Positions 54,136 through 62,514 of a stretch of 64,000 nt of DNA are shown piece by piece. The DNA is taken from contig LNEM01000030.1 of the NCBI GenBank assembly GCA_001464955.1, positions 496,001 to 560,000 of the forward strand, written 5' to 3'. How positions within the stretch are numbered: the stretch's first letter is position 1; each line of letters starts with the position of its first letter. The DNA comes from Rhizobiales bacterium Ga0077537 (lineage in GTDB: Bacteria > Pseudomonadota > Alphaproteobacteria > Rhizobiales > Hyphomicrobiaceae). The notes under the pieces are model-generated. The model saw nothing but the letters and a program-made list of their open reading frames with translations, did not search any database and was not told the DNA's origin. Position numbers and translations under genes: made by a program.

Positions 54136-54218
54136 GCAGATCGTTTATTTTTATCGGGCGTGATCTGTTGCGGCGTCTCTGGCGTTAACCGGCGTGAACA
54201 CCGTCACCGGAGCACCCC

Positions 54219-54842
54219 ATGAGTTCGAAGGTCCTGACATCCCCGTTGTCTCCCGCGATTGTCCGGATGGCCGGCGAAGTCAAACCGACGCGCACGGAGG
54301 CCGAAGCGGCCGTCCGCACGCTCCTGAAGTGGATTGGCGAGGACCCGACGCGCGATGGTCTGGCCGATACACCGGGCCGGGTCGTGCGTGCTTTCGACGA
54401 ATTTTTCGCCGGCTACGCGCAGGATCCGGCCGAGATCCTGAAGCGGACCTTCGAAGAGACCGACGGGTATGACGAGATGGTCGTGCTCCGCGCCATCCCC
54501 TTCGAGAGCCATTGCGAGCACCACCTCGCGCCGATCATCGGGCGGGCTTGGGTGGCCTATGTCCCGTCGGGTCGGGTTGTCGGCATCTCGAAGCTGGCGC
54601 GCGTCGTCGAGGCCTACGCCAAGCGCTTGCAGATCCAGGAGCGGATGACGGCTCAGATCGCCAACACGATCGAGGAAGTCCTCCGGCCTGTCGGCGTGGG
54701 TGTGATCATCAAGGCGACGCATCATTGCATGTCGACGCGCGGTGTCCACAAGCATGGCACGGATATGGTGACCAGCCGGATGCTGGGATCGTTCCGCAAC
54801 AATCCGATGACTCGCCAGGAGTTCCTGGCGATGGTGGAGTAG
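54219..54842 (+). CDS. folE: GTP cyclohydrolase I
   Basis: A 207-residue enzyme making dihydroneopterin triphosphate, the first step of folate and pterin synthesis. The zinc ligands are C99 and H102 (SHCEHHLAP) and C170 ([10 protein letters not shown]). [27 protein letters not shown] is conserved. ATG 54219 follows GGAGCACC. It is divergent from rpoE and followed by two membrane-protein genes. The location suggests a stress link, perhaps pterin supply for photolyase (inference). Confidence 0.95.
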   Translation: MSSKVLTSPLSPAIVRMAGEVKPTRTEAEAAVRTLLKWIGEDPTRDGLADTPGRVVRAFDEFFAGYAQDPAEILKRTFEETDGYDEMVVLRAIPFESHCEHHLAPIIGRAWVAYVPSGRVVGISKLARVVEAYAKRLQIQERMTAQIANTIEEVLRPVGVGVIIKATHHCMSTRGVHKHGTDMVTSRMLGSFRNNPMTRQEFLAMVE

Positions 54843-54878
54843 CAAGAGCACTCCGGACGACCAACAGGGAAGGGCGTC

Positions 54879-55298
54879 ATGAAACTGCTGCGCGCCTATG
54901 TCGTCGTCCTCGTCGTCTTCGTGCTCGTCGACGCCGTTTGGTTGTCGCTCGTTGCATTCCCGATGTTCCAGGCCGCGCTCGGCGACATGCTGCGCGCCAG
55001 CCCGAACATCGGTGCCGTCGTAGCGTTCTACCTGATCTATCCCGCTGGCGTGCTGGCCCTTGCCGTGCTGCCGGCTGTCGAGAAGCAATCGCTCCGGGAG
55101 GCGCTGGTCAAAGGCGCGATGCTCGGCTTCGTCGCGTACGCCACCTTCGATCTGACGGCGCACGCGGTGCTCAACCGCTGGACGTGGTCGATTGTGCTCC
55201 CGGACATGGCGTGGGGCACCGTTTTGACCGCGATTGCGTCTGTGGCCGGCTTCGCGGCCATGGCTGGCCTGCGCGGTGGCGTGAGGACGAGCCGTTGA
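54879..55298 (+). CDS. DUF2177 membrane protein
   Basis: A 139-residue protein with four membrane segments, from MKLLRAYVVVLVVFVLVDAVWLSLVAFPMF to VLTAIASVAGFAAMAGL. Blocks YLIYPAGVLALAVLPA and GFVAYATFDLTAHAVLNRW are the DUF2177 signature. The family is often found beside CFA-synthase-like and RpoE/ChrR genes. The function is unknown. It lies 36 nt after folE. Confidence 0.87.
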   Translation: MKLLRAYVVVLVVFVLVDAVWLSLVAFPMFQAALGDMLRASPNIGAVVAFYLIYPAGVLALAVLPAVEKQSLREALVKGAMLGFVAYATFDLTAHAVLNRWTWSIVLPDMAWGTVLTAIASVAGFAAMAGLRGGVRTSR

Positions 55299-55834
55299 GT
55301 TTGGCGCCATCCTCGTTTCTATGGCTTCTTGGATATCAGGCCGTCTGGCTGATCACGGCGTTCACCGTGGCCCGGGGGCATGCCTGGATCGGGATACTAG
55401 CCGCCGCCGTACTCCTCGCGGTGCGATGGATCGTGTCGCGAGAACGGCAGAACGACGCCGTTCTGGTCGGAGCGTCGATCGCGGCCGGCCTTGTCGTCGA
55501 GAATGCCATTGCGGCCTTGGGGCTGGTGACCTTCCGCCCGAGCATTGGCGTCGGCGCCGCCCCGCTCTGGCTGCTCGCCCTGTGGGCCACGTTCGGCGTC
55601 ACCCTCCCTGCGACAGCCGTCATGCTCGGTGCGAGACCAGCCGTCAAATCTATGCTGCTGGGCCTGTTGGGAGCGCCACTTGCCTATTGGGCAGGACACC
55701 GGCTGGAGGCCTTGACGCTCGCTGAACCGCTCTGGCAGGGGCTCGTCGCGTACGGCATCGCATGGATGTGCGCCATGCCGGCTCTGTTTGCAGTCCTTGC
55801 GGCTCTGGATCGCCGCAATCCCCAGGGGGATTAA
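55295..55834 (+). CDS. DUF2878 membrane protein, TTG start
   Basis: A 179-residue polytopic membrane protein of the DUF2878 type: FLWLLGYQAVWLITAFTVARGHAWIGI, then LVVENAIAALGLVTF, and a final helix FAVLAALDRR. No ATG or GTG lies at the right place; TTG 55295 overlaps the DUF2177 stop codon (TTGA), so translational coupling is likely. It is commonly encoded with DUF2177 and the modified-fatty-acid genes. The function is unknown. Confidence 0.75.
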   Translation: MSLAPSSFLWLLGYQAVWLITAFTVARGHAWIGILAAAVLLAVRWIVSRERQNDAVLVGASIAAGLVVENAIAALGLVTFRPSIGVGAAPLWLLALWATFGVTLPATAVMLGARPAVKSMLLGLLGAPLAYWAGHRLEALTLAEPLWQGLVAYGIAWMCAMPALFAVLAALDRRNPQGD

Positions 55835-55910
55835 GTCCGCGCGTCCCCAAAATGGCCTCGAAATCGTCTATGATCTCAGCAGTGCGGAAGCGTCGGGACG
55901 ACGAGGACGA

Positions 55911-57242
55911 ATGCGGAGGCGGGCTGCCGGGGACGCGCCGGAGCGTGAGGCGCGAAGCGCGAGGGTTGGAAGGCGGGACGGGCGAGCCGCCACGATCTCC
56001 GTCGTGGCGCGACACGGCTGGCGAAGCGGTGCCTTCGCATCGCTCTTGCTTTCAGTCCTGTGCGCCGGATCAGCGGTGGCGAGCGCCGACTTCAGGCGTT
56101 TCGTGTCCGAGCTTCGGCCGGACGCCCTGTCACGCGGCATCTCGGGCACGGTGTTCGATCGCGAGATGGCCGGCGTCGAGCCCGATCTGACCGCCCCCGA
56201 TCTTGTCCGGCCCGGCCAGGACGCCCCGTCGTCGAAGGGCCAGGCCGAGTTCACGGTGGCGCCTCAGGACTATCTCTCCGAAAAGCGGCTCGTTGCGCTC
56301 GCTGCGGAAGGTCGCGCGCTCGCGGCCCGTCACGCGGCGGCCCTCGATGCCGTCGAAAACCGCGTCGGCGTCGATCGCCATGCGGTGCTGGCGATCTGGG
56401 GCCGTGAGACCGCGTTCGGCAGCTACAAGCCGAAGCACGACGCCATCCGCGCGCTCGCGACGCAGGCCTATCTCGGCCGGCGCAAGGACATGTTCCGCGA
56501 CGAGCTGCTCCATGCCTTGAAGCTGATCGATGACGGACGCGTGCGCCGCGCCGAGATGCGCGCCTCGTGGGCCGGCGCCATGGGCCTCACGCAATTCATG
56601 CCGTCGGAGTTCTACTCGTCCGCCATCGATCTCGACGGCGACGGCCGCATCGATCTCTTCGCGTCCGTCGCCGACGCGCTCGGCTCGGCGGCGAGCCAGT
56701 TGAAGCAGAAGGGCTGGGTGAAGGGCCTGCCATGGGGTATCGAGATCGCGCCGTCGAAACGCGTTGATTGCGCCAACGAGGGCCCCGGCAACGCACGTCC
56801 CATCGCCGAATGGATGCGGATGGGAGTGTCGCGCATGGATGGTCGGCCCTTCGATGCAGCGCACCTGCCGGCGAGCGCCTATCTGATGTCGCCGGGCGGG
56901 AGCCATGGTCCCCAGTTTCTCGTCACCGAGAACTTCAAGGTTTTGCGGGCCTACAATACGTCGGACCTCTACGCAACGTTTGTCGGCAGCCTGTCCGATC
57001 GCATCGCCGGTATCGGCGGATTTCGCAGGCCATGGTCGCCGGTCCGCCAGCTTTCGACGGCCGGTATTCTCGAGATCCAGCGCCGCTTGCGTGACGCCGG
57101 CCACGAGATTGCCAAGCTGGACGGGCGGATCGGCTCCGAGACCCGGCTGAAGATCGGGCTCTATCAGCGCGCGCAGCGTCTCGATGTCGATTGCTGGCCG
57201 AGTGAAGCCTTGCTTCAGGCCATGCGGAAGGTGGGCCGATGA
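55911..57242 (+). CDS. MltB-type lytic murein transglycosylase (first of a pair)
   Basis: About 443 residues. An Arg-rich leader of ~30 is followed by the export signal GAFASLLLSVLCAGSAVASA. The catalytic SLT_2 domain spans about 70-360, with the catalytic Glu in AIWGRETAFGSYKP and the substrate-binding block SWAGAMGLTQFMPSEF. A C-terminal peptidoglycan-binding domain has IQRRLRDAGHEIAKLDGRIGSETR. It cleaves glycan strands of the wall in the periplasm. The start is uncertain: ATG 55911 is the first that allows the signal, and its ribosome site is weak. Confidence 0.85.
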   Translation: MRRRAAGDAPEREARSARVGRRDGRAATISVVARHGWRSGAFASLLLSVLCAGSAVASADFRRFVSELRPDALSRGISGTVFDREMAGVEPDLTAPDLVRPGQDAPSSKGQAEFTVAPQDYLSEKRLVALAAEGRALAARHAAALDAVENRVGVDRHAVLAIWGRETAFGSYKPKHDAIRALATQAYLGRRKDMFRDELLHALKLIDDGRVRRAEMRASWAGAMGLTQFMPSEFYSSAIDLDGDGRIDLFASVADALGSAASQLKQKGWVKGLPWGIEIAPSKRVDCANEGPGNARPIAEWMRMGVSRMDGRPFDAAHLPASAYLMSPGGSHGPQFLVTENFKVLRAYNTSDLYATFVGSLSDRIAGIGGFRRPWSPVRQLSTAGILEIQRRLRDAGHEIAKLDGRIGSETRLKIGLYQRAQRLDVDCWPSEALLQAMRKVGR

Positions 57243-58549
57243 TGCGCTGGGAGTCGAGGTCACGCGCATTTCGGATCGCCACGGCCACGTTGGCGTCGGC
57301 GATGCTTATCGCGCTGGCGCCGTCCGGATCTCGTGGCGAGCCGCGTCCGGGCGACGCCGGCATCGACGCGCCGCAAGTGGCCGACGAGGCGCTCCTGGAA
57401 CAGTTTGCGGCAACCGTGCAGTCCGTCCGCCGCGAGGCCGCGGCGCGAGGCATTCCACCTGCGACGCTGGCTGCCGCCTTCGCTGGTCTGTTGCCCGATC
57501 CCTTGATCCTCGAGCTTCTTCAGCGCCAGCCTGAGCACGCGATGGCGCCCTGGGACTACGTCGGTCGCCTGGTATCGGAGAGCCGCATCGCCGAAGGCCG
57601 CGCGCTGCTGGCGACCCACGATGGCATGTTGACCGCGCTGGAAGCCCGGCACGGTGTCGACCGCCACGTTCTGGTGGCCATCTGGGGCATTGAGTCGAGC
57701 TATGGCAACCTGCCCGGCACCCGTCCGGTCGTCCGATCCCTCGCCACTCTTGCCGCGAGTGATGCGCGACGGCGGGCATTCTGGCGGAAGGAACTGCTGG
57801 CCGTTCTCGCGATCCTCGACCGCGGCGAAGCAGACATCGCCATGCTGCAGGGGTCCTGGGCCGGCGCCATGGGGCACACGCAGTTCATGCCGACGAGCTT
57901 TCTCGAACATGCCGTCGACGGCGATGGCGACGGACGGCGCGACATCTGGCGGTCGATCCCCGATGCGCTGGCATCGACGGCCAACTACTTGGCGAAATTC
58001 GGCTGGACGCCGGGCGAGGTCTGGGGCGGCGAGGTAGTTCTGCCGACCGGCTTCGACTATCGCATGGTGAGCGCTGCCCTCGTGCGAGCGCCAGCGATCT
58101 GGCGGACGCTTGGTGTGGCGGCGCCGGACGATCGGCCGTGGCCCGGTGCAGTGACGGCGGGCTCGCTTCTGCTGCCGGCGGGCCGGTCTGGTCCGGCGTT
58201 TCTACTCGGCGGCAACTTCCGGGTGCTGCTCCGCTACAACAACGCCACGCTCTATGCCCTCTCCGTGGCTCACCTGGCCGATCGACTGGCGGGCCGACCG
58301 ACGTTCTGGCGGCCCTGGCCGACCGACGACAGACCCCTGGATCTTGCAGGCCGCCGCGAGCTGCAACAACATCTGGCGGCACTCGGGTTCGAGGTCGGCG
58401 AGATCGACGGTATCGTCGGCGAGGCGACGCGCGCGGCCGTTCAGGCGTGGCAGGCGGCGCAGGGCAAGCCGGCCGACGGCTGGGCCGGCGAGAATCTGCT
58501 CGCCAGCCTGAAGCGGAGCCGTACCGCGGATGACGGCGGACGGAATTGA
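57239..58549 (+). CDS. MltB-type lytic murein transglycosylase (second of a pair)
   Basis: 436 residues, a paralogue of the preceding protein. The signal peptide is FRIATATLASAMLIALAPSGSRG. The catalytic Glu lies in AIWGIESSYGNLPGTR and SWAGAMGHTQFMPTSF is kept. The C-terminal peptidoglycan-binding domain has LQQHLAALGFEVGEIDGIVGEATR. Its ATG overlaps the upstream stop (ATGATG/TGA), so the two enzymes are translated together. Sequence identity between them is low outside the motifs, which suggests an old duplication with different roles. Confidence 0.9.
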   Translation: MMRWESRSRAFRIATATLASAMLIALAPSGSRGEPRPGDAGIDAPQVADEALLEQFAATVQSVRREAAARGIPPATLAAAFAGLLPDPLILELLQRQPEHAMAPWDYVGRLVSESRIAEGRALLATHDGMLTALEARHGVDRHVLVAIWGIESSYGNLPGTRPVVRSLATLAASDARRRAFWRKELLAVLAILDRGEADIAMLQGSWAGAMGHTQFMPTSFLEHAVDGDGDGRRDIWRSIPDALASTANYLAKFGWTPGEVWGGEVVLPTGFDYRMVSAALVRAPAIWRTLGVAAPDDRPWPGAVTAGSLLLPAGRSGPAFLLGGNFRVLLRYNNATLYALSVAHLADRLAGRPTFWRPWPTDDRPLDLAGRRELQQHLAALGFEVGEIDGIVGEATRAAVQAWQAAQGKPADGWAGENLLASLKRSRTADDGGRN

Positions 58550-58626
58550 TCGCATCGTCGCCGTCGGCGCGGCCGCCGACGTGCCGCCTTGTCTCCGGCC
58601 GGCACTTGCACCAGAGTGCGCGTCGC

Positions 58627-60003
58627 ATGAACCGTGGATCGAGTCGGACCGCCATGCACTGGTTGATTATGCTCGTTCTGACCTTTGCCGCGGCGCTGAG
58701 CCCCGCGATGTCGCGCGCGTTGGCGCAGGGTCTGGACGGCGGCACCGGCATGCTCGATCCGTTCCCCGAGAACGACCGCTACCGCATCCAGGTCTGGGGC
58801 GACCAGATGGCGGCGGGGCTTCTCGATGGCCTGTCGGAAACGCTGGCTGAGGATCCTCGCCTCGCGCTCGAGAAGAAGGTGCGCTGGCTTGGCGGCCTCA
58901 TGCGCGTCGACATCGATCAGGAGGTCAAGACGATTGAGGTCGGCCTCGCCTCCGCCCGCCCCGAGATTGTCGTCGTCATGCTCGGGGCTGGCGATCGTCT
59001 GAGTACGCGGCGGCAGGGCAACCGTCGAGTCGCCGTCGGCAGCGACGAATGGCGCGCCGATTACGGCCAGCGCGTCGATGCGATCATGAGGACGTTGCGA
59101 CGCCGCTCGGTCGGCGTGTTCTGGGTTGGACTTCCCATCATGCGCCGGGCCGATGTTTCGGCCGACGCCGAGATGATGAACGAGATTTTCCGCAGCCGGG
59201 CTTTGGCCAACGGCGCCCGCTTCATCGACATCTTCGAAAGTTTTGCCGACGCCGATAAGAGCTACGATCCGAACGGCCCGGATCTGACTGGCAAGATTCG
59301 CCTCTTGCGCGACGGCGACGGTGTGCATTTCACCGGCGCCGGCTACCGAAAGCTCGCCTATTTCGTCGAGCGGGAGCTGAAGCGCGCGGCGGCTCAGGCC
59401 TGGGAGGCGCGCACGATCCCTCTGGCCGGTTCCGAAGCCGAGCAGGTCCGCATCCGTCCGCCCTCCACCGTGAAGCTCGCGCCGCTGGCCGCGGGCGGCA
59501 GCCGGTCGGCCTCCGGCAAATCGGCGGCCGTTGTCCGCCCCGCCGTCACGGCTCCGGGCGACGGCGGCCTTGCGGCCGAGACCGCGCGGGTCACGATCAA
59601 GAGCATCGGCGAGAACGGCCGCGAGGAAAGCGTCGGAATCGAACTGGTCCGCCCCGCGATCCCGGCCACGGTGCTCAATATTCTCACCCGCCGCCAATCG
59701 CCGGACAAGGCGGCGCACGTGGGCGACACGGTGATGGGCGAGGTGCTCGGCGACCTCACCGTGGTCGCGACCGTGACCACTCTCGGCGAGATCAGTGGTG
59801 AACGGCGACGGGCCGGCGCGCTCGATGCCGGCACGCCCTTCAGCCGAGTGCTCGTGCGCGGCGAAACGCTGCCGCCGAAGCCCGGCCGGGCTGACGAAAT
59901 GCCGTGGCCGCGCCCGTCGGCGAGCGATCTTTCGGCAGTGATCGAGGAGCCGACCCGCGCCGCCGTCGAGAGCGAACCCCGTCGGGGCAGCCGGCCGCGC
60001 TGA
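58627..60003 (+). CDS. SGNH-fold (DUF459) protein with altered nucleophile position
   Basis: About 458 residues. The signal is WLIMLVLTFAAALSPAMSRALA. The SGNH domain spans about 50-260 but the catalytic GDS motif reads VWGDQMAAGL, with Gln60 in place of Ser. Block III is MLGAGDR instead of GxND, while the D-x2-H end (DGVHFTGAGY) is kept. A ~190-residue Ala/Pro/Arg-rich C-terminal part follows, without known domains. It is placed after two lytic transglycosylases, so a binding or regulatory role at the cell wall is likely. ATG 58627 is chosen; 58654 is an alternative. Confidence 0.82.
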   Translation: MNRGSSRTAMHWLIMLVLTFAAALSPAMSRALAQGLDGGTGMLDPFPENDRYRIQVWGDQMAAGLLDGLSETLAEDPRLALEKKVRWLGGLMRVDIDQEVKTIEVGLASARPEIVVVMLGAGDRLSTRRQGNRRVAVGSDEWRADYGQRVDAIMRTLRRRSVGVFWVGLPIMRRADVSADAEMMNEIFRSRALANGARFIDIFESFADADKSYDPNGPDLTGKIRLLRDGDGVHFTGAGYRKLAYFVERELKRAAAQAWEARTIPLAGSEAEQVRIRPPSTVKLAPLAAGGSRSASGKSAAVVRPAVTAPGDGGLAAETARVTIKSIGENGREESVGIELVRPAIPATVLNILTRRQSPDKAAHVGDTVMGEVLGDLTVVATVTTLGEISGERRRAGALDAGTPFSRVLVRGETLPPKPGRADEMPWPRPSASDLSAVIEEPTRAAVESEPRRGSRPR

Positions 60004-60036
60004 GGCGGCCTCTCCTGCACGGGTGAGCCGAGGCGG

Positions 60037-60909
60037 CTATTCCGCCGCCTTTACGCCGAAATACCGGACTTTTGCCCCGCGCTGGTTCTCGTAGATCGAG
60101 CCTTGCGAAGACGCGGGCGGCAGCGGAATGCGCACCGGCGCTGGCCGGACGCGCGGCTGCACGGTCGGCTCGCCGAGCACGATACGGCTGTTGAACTCGG
60201 CGAAATCCGGCACGCCCATCAGCGGCCAGGCATCGGCGGCGGCATATTCGAAGAGGAGCAGGCGGCGCGGCTTCGTCGACGTGTTCTGCGCCGAGCCGTG
60301 CAGCGTGCGCGCGTGATGGATCGACATCGAACCGGCCTTGCCGGTGAGCGGCACGGCCTTGCCGAAGTCGATCTGGTTGAGCTCGCCCGTGATGGCACCG
60401 CAGAACGCGCCGTCCGAATGGTGATCGTAGAGCGGCCCCCGATGCGAACCGGGGATCATCAGCATCGGCCCGTTCTCGATGTCGCAGTCGTCGAGCAGGA
60501 TGCCCGTGGCGAGCACGTCGTCGTTGGTGTGTGGGTAGAAGGCCCAGTCCTGATGCCACTCGACGGGGGCACCGTAGCCGGCCGACTTCATGTTGAGCTT
60601 GGACCCGTGCAGCCGCAAGTTCGGCCCCAGCAAGGCCGCGAGCATGGCGGTCAGCCGTGGATTGCGGACCAGCCGCTTGAAGTAGTCGAAATGCCTGTGC
60701 GGCGTCTTGATCCGGCGCACGCGAGGTGCCGCGGCGGTATGGCCGTCCTCGAGATCGTAGATATCGGTATGCGTGGTCACCTTGCTCGCGCCCGCGACGA
60801 TCTCGTCGACCGTCTGGCGCAGCTCGGCCACCTCTTTCGGTGACAGGGCGTCCGGCACCATGAGGTAGCCATTCTCGTTGTAGAAATCGACCTGCTCCGC
60901 GGTCAGCAT
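60037..60909 (-). CDS. Phytanoyl-CoA dioxygenase (PhyH) family oxygenase
   Basis: A 290-residue Fe(II)/2-oxoglutarate oxygenase. The iron ligands are H119 and D121 (EWHQDWAF) and H204 (ARTLHGSAQN), with R216 or R217 for 2-oxoglutarate (KPRRLLLFEY). The first residues, MLTAEQVDFYNENGYLMVPDALSP, are typical of bacterial PhyH proteins. The substrate is unknown. It stands alone, convergent with the SGNH gene. Confidence 0.88.
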   Translation of the reverse strand: MLTAEQVDFYNENGYLMVPDALSPKEVAELRQTVDEIVAGASKVTTHTDIYDLEDGHTAAAPRVRRIKTPHRHFDYFKRLVRNPRLTAMLAALLGPNLRLHGSKLNMKSAGYGAPVEWHQDWAFYPHTNDDVLATGILLDDCDIENGPMLMIPGSHRGPLYDHHSDGAFCGAITGELNQIDFGKAVPLTGKAGSMSIHHARTLHGSAQNTSTKPRRLLLFEYAAADAWPLMGVPDFAEFNSRIVLGEPTVQPRVRPAPVRIPLPPASSQGSIYENQRGAKVRYFGVKAAE

Positions 60910-61088
60910 GGACGTCTCCCGATCGGCTTTTGTTTGGGCTTGGAACGGATGCTAGCCCCCCGGGCGCGTCTCTGCCAACCGTCCTGATGCGATGGCCGCG
61001 CATCGTGCCGCCCGGGTGGGCTGTGACACCGAAGCGTGCTATCGACAGGCCGGTAACACACCGCTCTGGCAGCAATGGAGGTTCGAGC

Positions 61089-62501
61089 ATGCGCCGTGAA
61101 CGCAAGGCCAAGATCGTCGCGACGCTTGGCCCAGCCAGCTCCGATCCCGCCATGATCGAGAAGCTGTTCGACGCCGGCGCCGATGTCTTTCGCCTGAACT
61201 TCAGCCACGGCACACAGGAAGATCATAAGCGCCGCCTCGACGCGATCCGCGCGCTGGAGGCGAAGAAGGGGCGGCCGATCGGGATTCTGCAGGACCTTCA
61301 GGGACCGAAGATCCGCATCGGAACGCTCAAGAACGGCCCGGTGGTGATCAAGTCGGGCGACATGCTGGAGTTCCGCCTCGACCGTGAGCCGGGCGACGCC
61401 ACGTCGATGGCTCTGCCCCACCCGGAAGTGTTCGAGAACATGATGCCGGGCCACCGCATCATGATCGACGACGGCAAGCTGCAGCTCGAATGCGTCGAGC
61501 CGGGCAAGGACCGCATCCGCGCCCGCGTCGTCATCGGCGGCACGGTCTCCGATCGCAAGGGCGTCAACTTGCCTGAGACCGAATTGTCCATCTCGCCGCT
61601 GACCGAGAAGGACCGCGCCGACCTCGAGTTCGGACTCGGCATGGGCGTCGACTGGGTGGCGTTGTCCTTCGTCCAGCGCCCGTCCGACGTGATCGAGGCG
61701 CAGGGCATCATCAAGGGCCGCGCGGGCGTGATGGCGAAGATCGAGAAGCCCGCCGCTCTCGGCCGGATGGAAGAGATCGTCGCGCTGGTCGACGCCGTCA
61801 TGGTGGCGCGTGGTGACCTCGGCGTCGAAATCCCGCCCGAGGACGTACCGGGCCGCCAGAAGGAACTCATTCGTCTGTGCCGCCATGCCGGCAAGCCGGT
61901 CGTGGTCGCCACCCAGATGCTGGAATCCATGATCAAGTCGCCGTCGCCGACCCGCGCCGAGGCGTCGGACGTGGCGACCGCCATCTACGACAGCGCCGAC
62001 GCGGTGATGCTGTCCGCGGAGTCCGCGTCGGGTGACTGGCCCGTCGAGGCCGTTTCGATGATGAACCGCATCATCGAGCATACCGAATCCCACAAGCTCT
62101 ATCGCTCCATCATCGACGCACTCCAGCCGAGCCCGGAGCACACGACGGCCCACGCCGTCGCGGCCGCGGCAGCCGACGTCGCGGGCGCCATCGGGGCCAC
62201 CGCGATCGTCGCCTACACGCAGAGCGGGACGACCGCCCTGCGCGCCGCGCGAAAGCGCTCGATGGTGCCGATTCTGGGCCTTTCGCCGTCGCCGCTGACA
62301 GCGCGTCGACTCGCGTTGCTGTGGGGCAATCACAGCGTCATCTCGGCCGAGATCCAGACCTACGACGACATGGTGGAGCACGCCAAGGCCTGCGCCGTGT
62401 CGGAAGGCTTTGCGAAGCCCGGCGATCGGATCGTGATCGTGGCCGGCATCCCGTTCGGGCGCCAGGGCTCCACCAACAACATGCGCGTCGCGCGCATCTG
62501 A
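61089..62501 (+). CDS. pyk: Pyruvate kinase
   Basis: A 470-residue glycolytic enzyme converting phosphoenolpyruvate and ADP to pyruvate and ATP. The start MRRERKAKIVATLGPASSDPAMIEKL and NFSHGTQEDH are typical. The magnesium and substrate region is VMVARGDLGVEIPPEDVPGRQKELI, and VATQMLESMIKSPSPTRAEASDVATAI is conserved. The C-terminal allosteric domain ends with GSTNNMRVARI. ATG 61089 matches the family N-terminus. Confidence 0.96.
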   Translation: MRRERKAKIVATLGPASSDPAMIEKLFDAGADVFRLNFSHGTQEDHKRRLDAIRALEAKKGRPIGILQDLQGPKIRIGTLKNGPVVIKSGDMLEFRLDREPGDATSMALPHPEVFENMMPGHRIMIDDGKLQLECVEPGKDRIRARVVIGGTVSDRKGVNLPETELSISPLTEKDRADLEFGLGMGVDWVALSFVQRPSDVIEAQGIIKGRAGVMAKIEKPAALGRMEEIVALVDAVMVARGDLGVEIPPEDVPGRQKELIRLCRHAGKPVVVATQMLESMIKSPSPTRAEASDVATAIYDSADAVMLSAESASGDWPVEAVSMMNRIIEHTESHKLYRSIIDALQPSPEHTTAHAVAAAAADVAGAIGATAIVAYTQSGTTALRAARKRSMVPILGLSPSPLTARRLALLWGNHSVISAEIQTYDDMVEHAKACAVSEGFAKPGDRIVIVAGIPFGRQGSTNNMRVARI

Positions 62502-62514
62502 GCGCGCATCGGCG

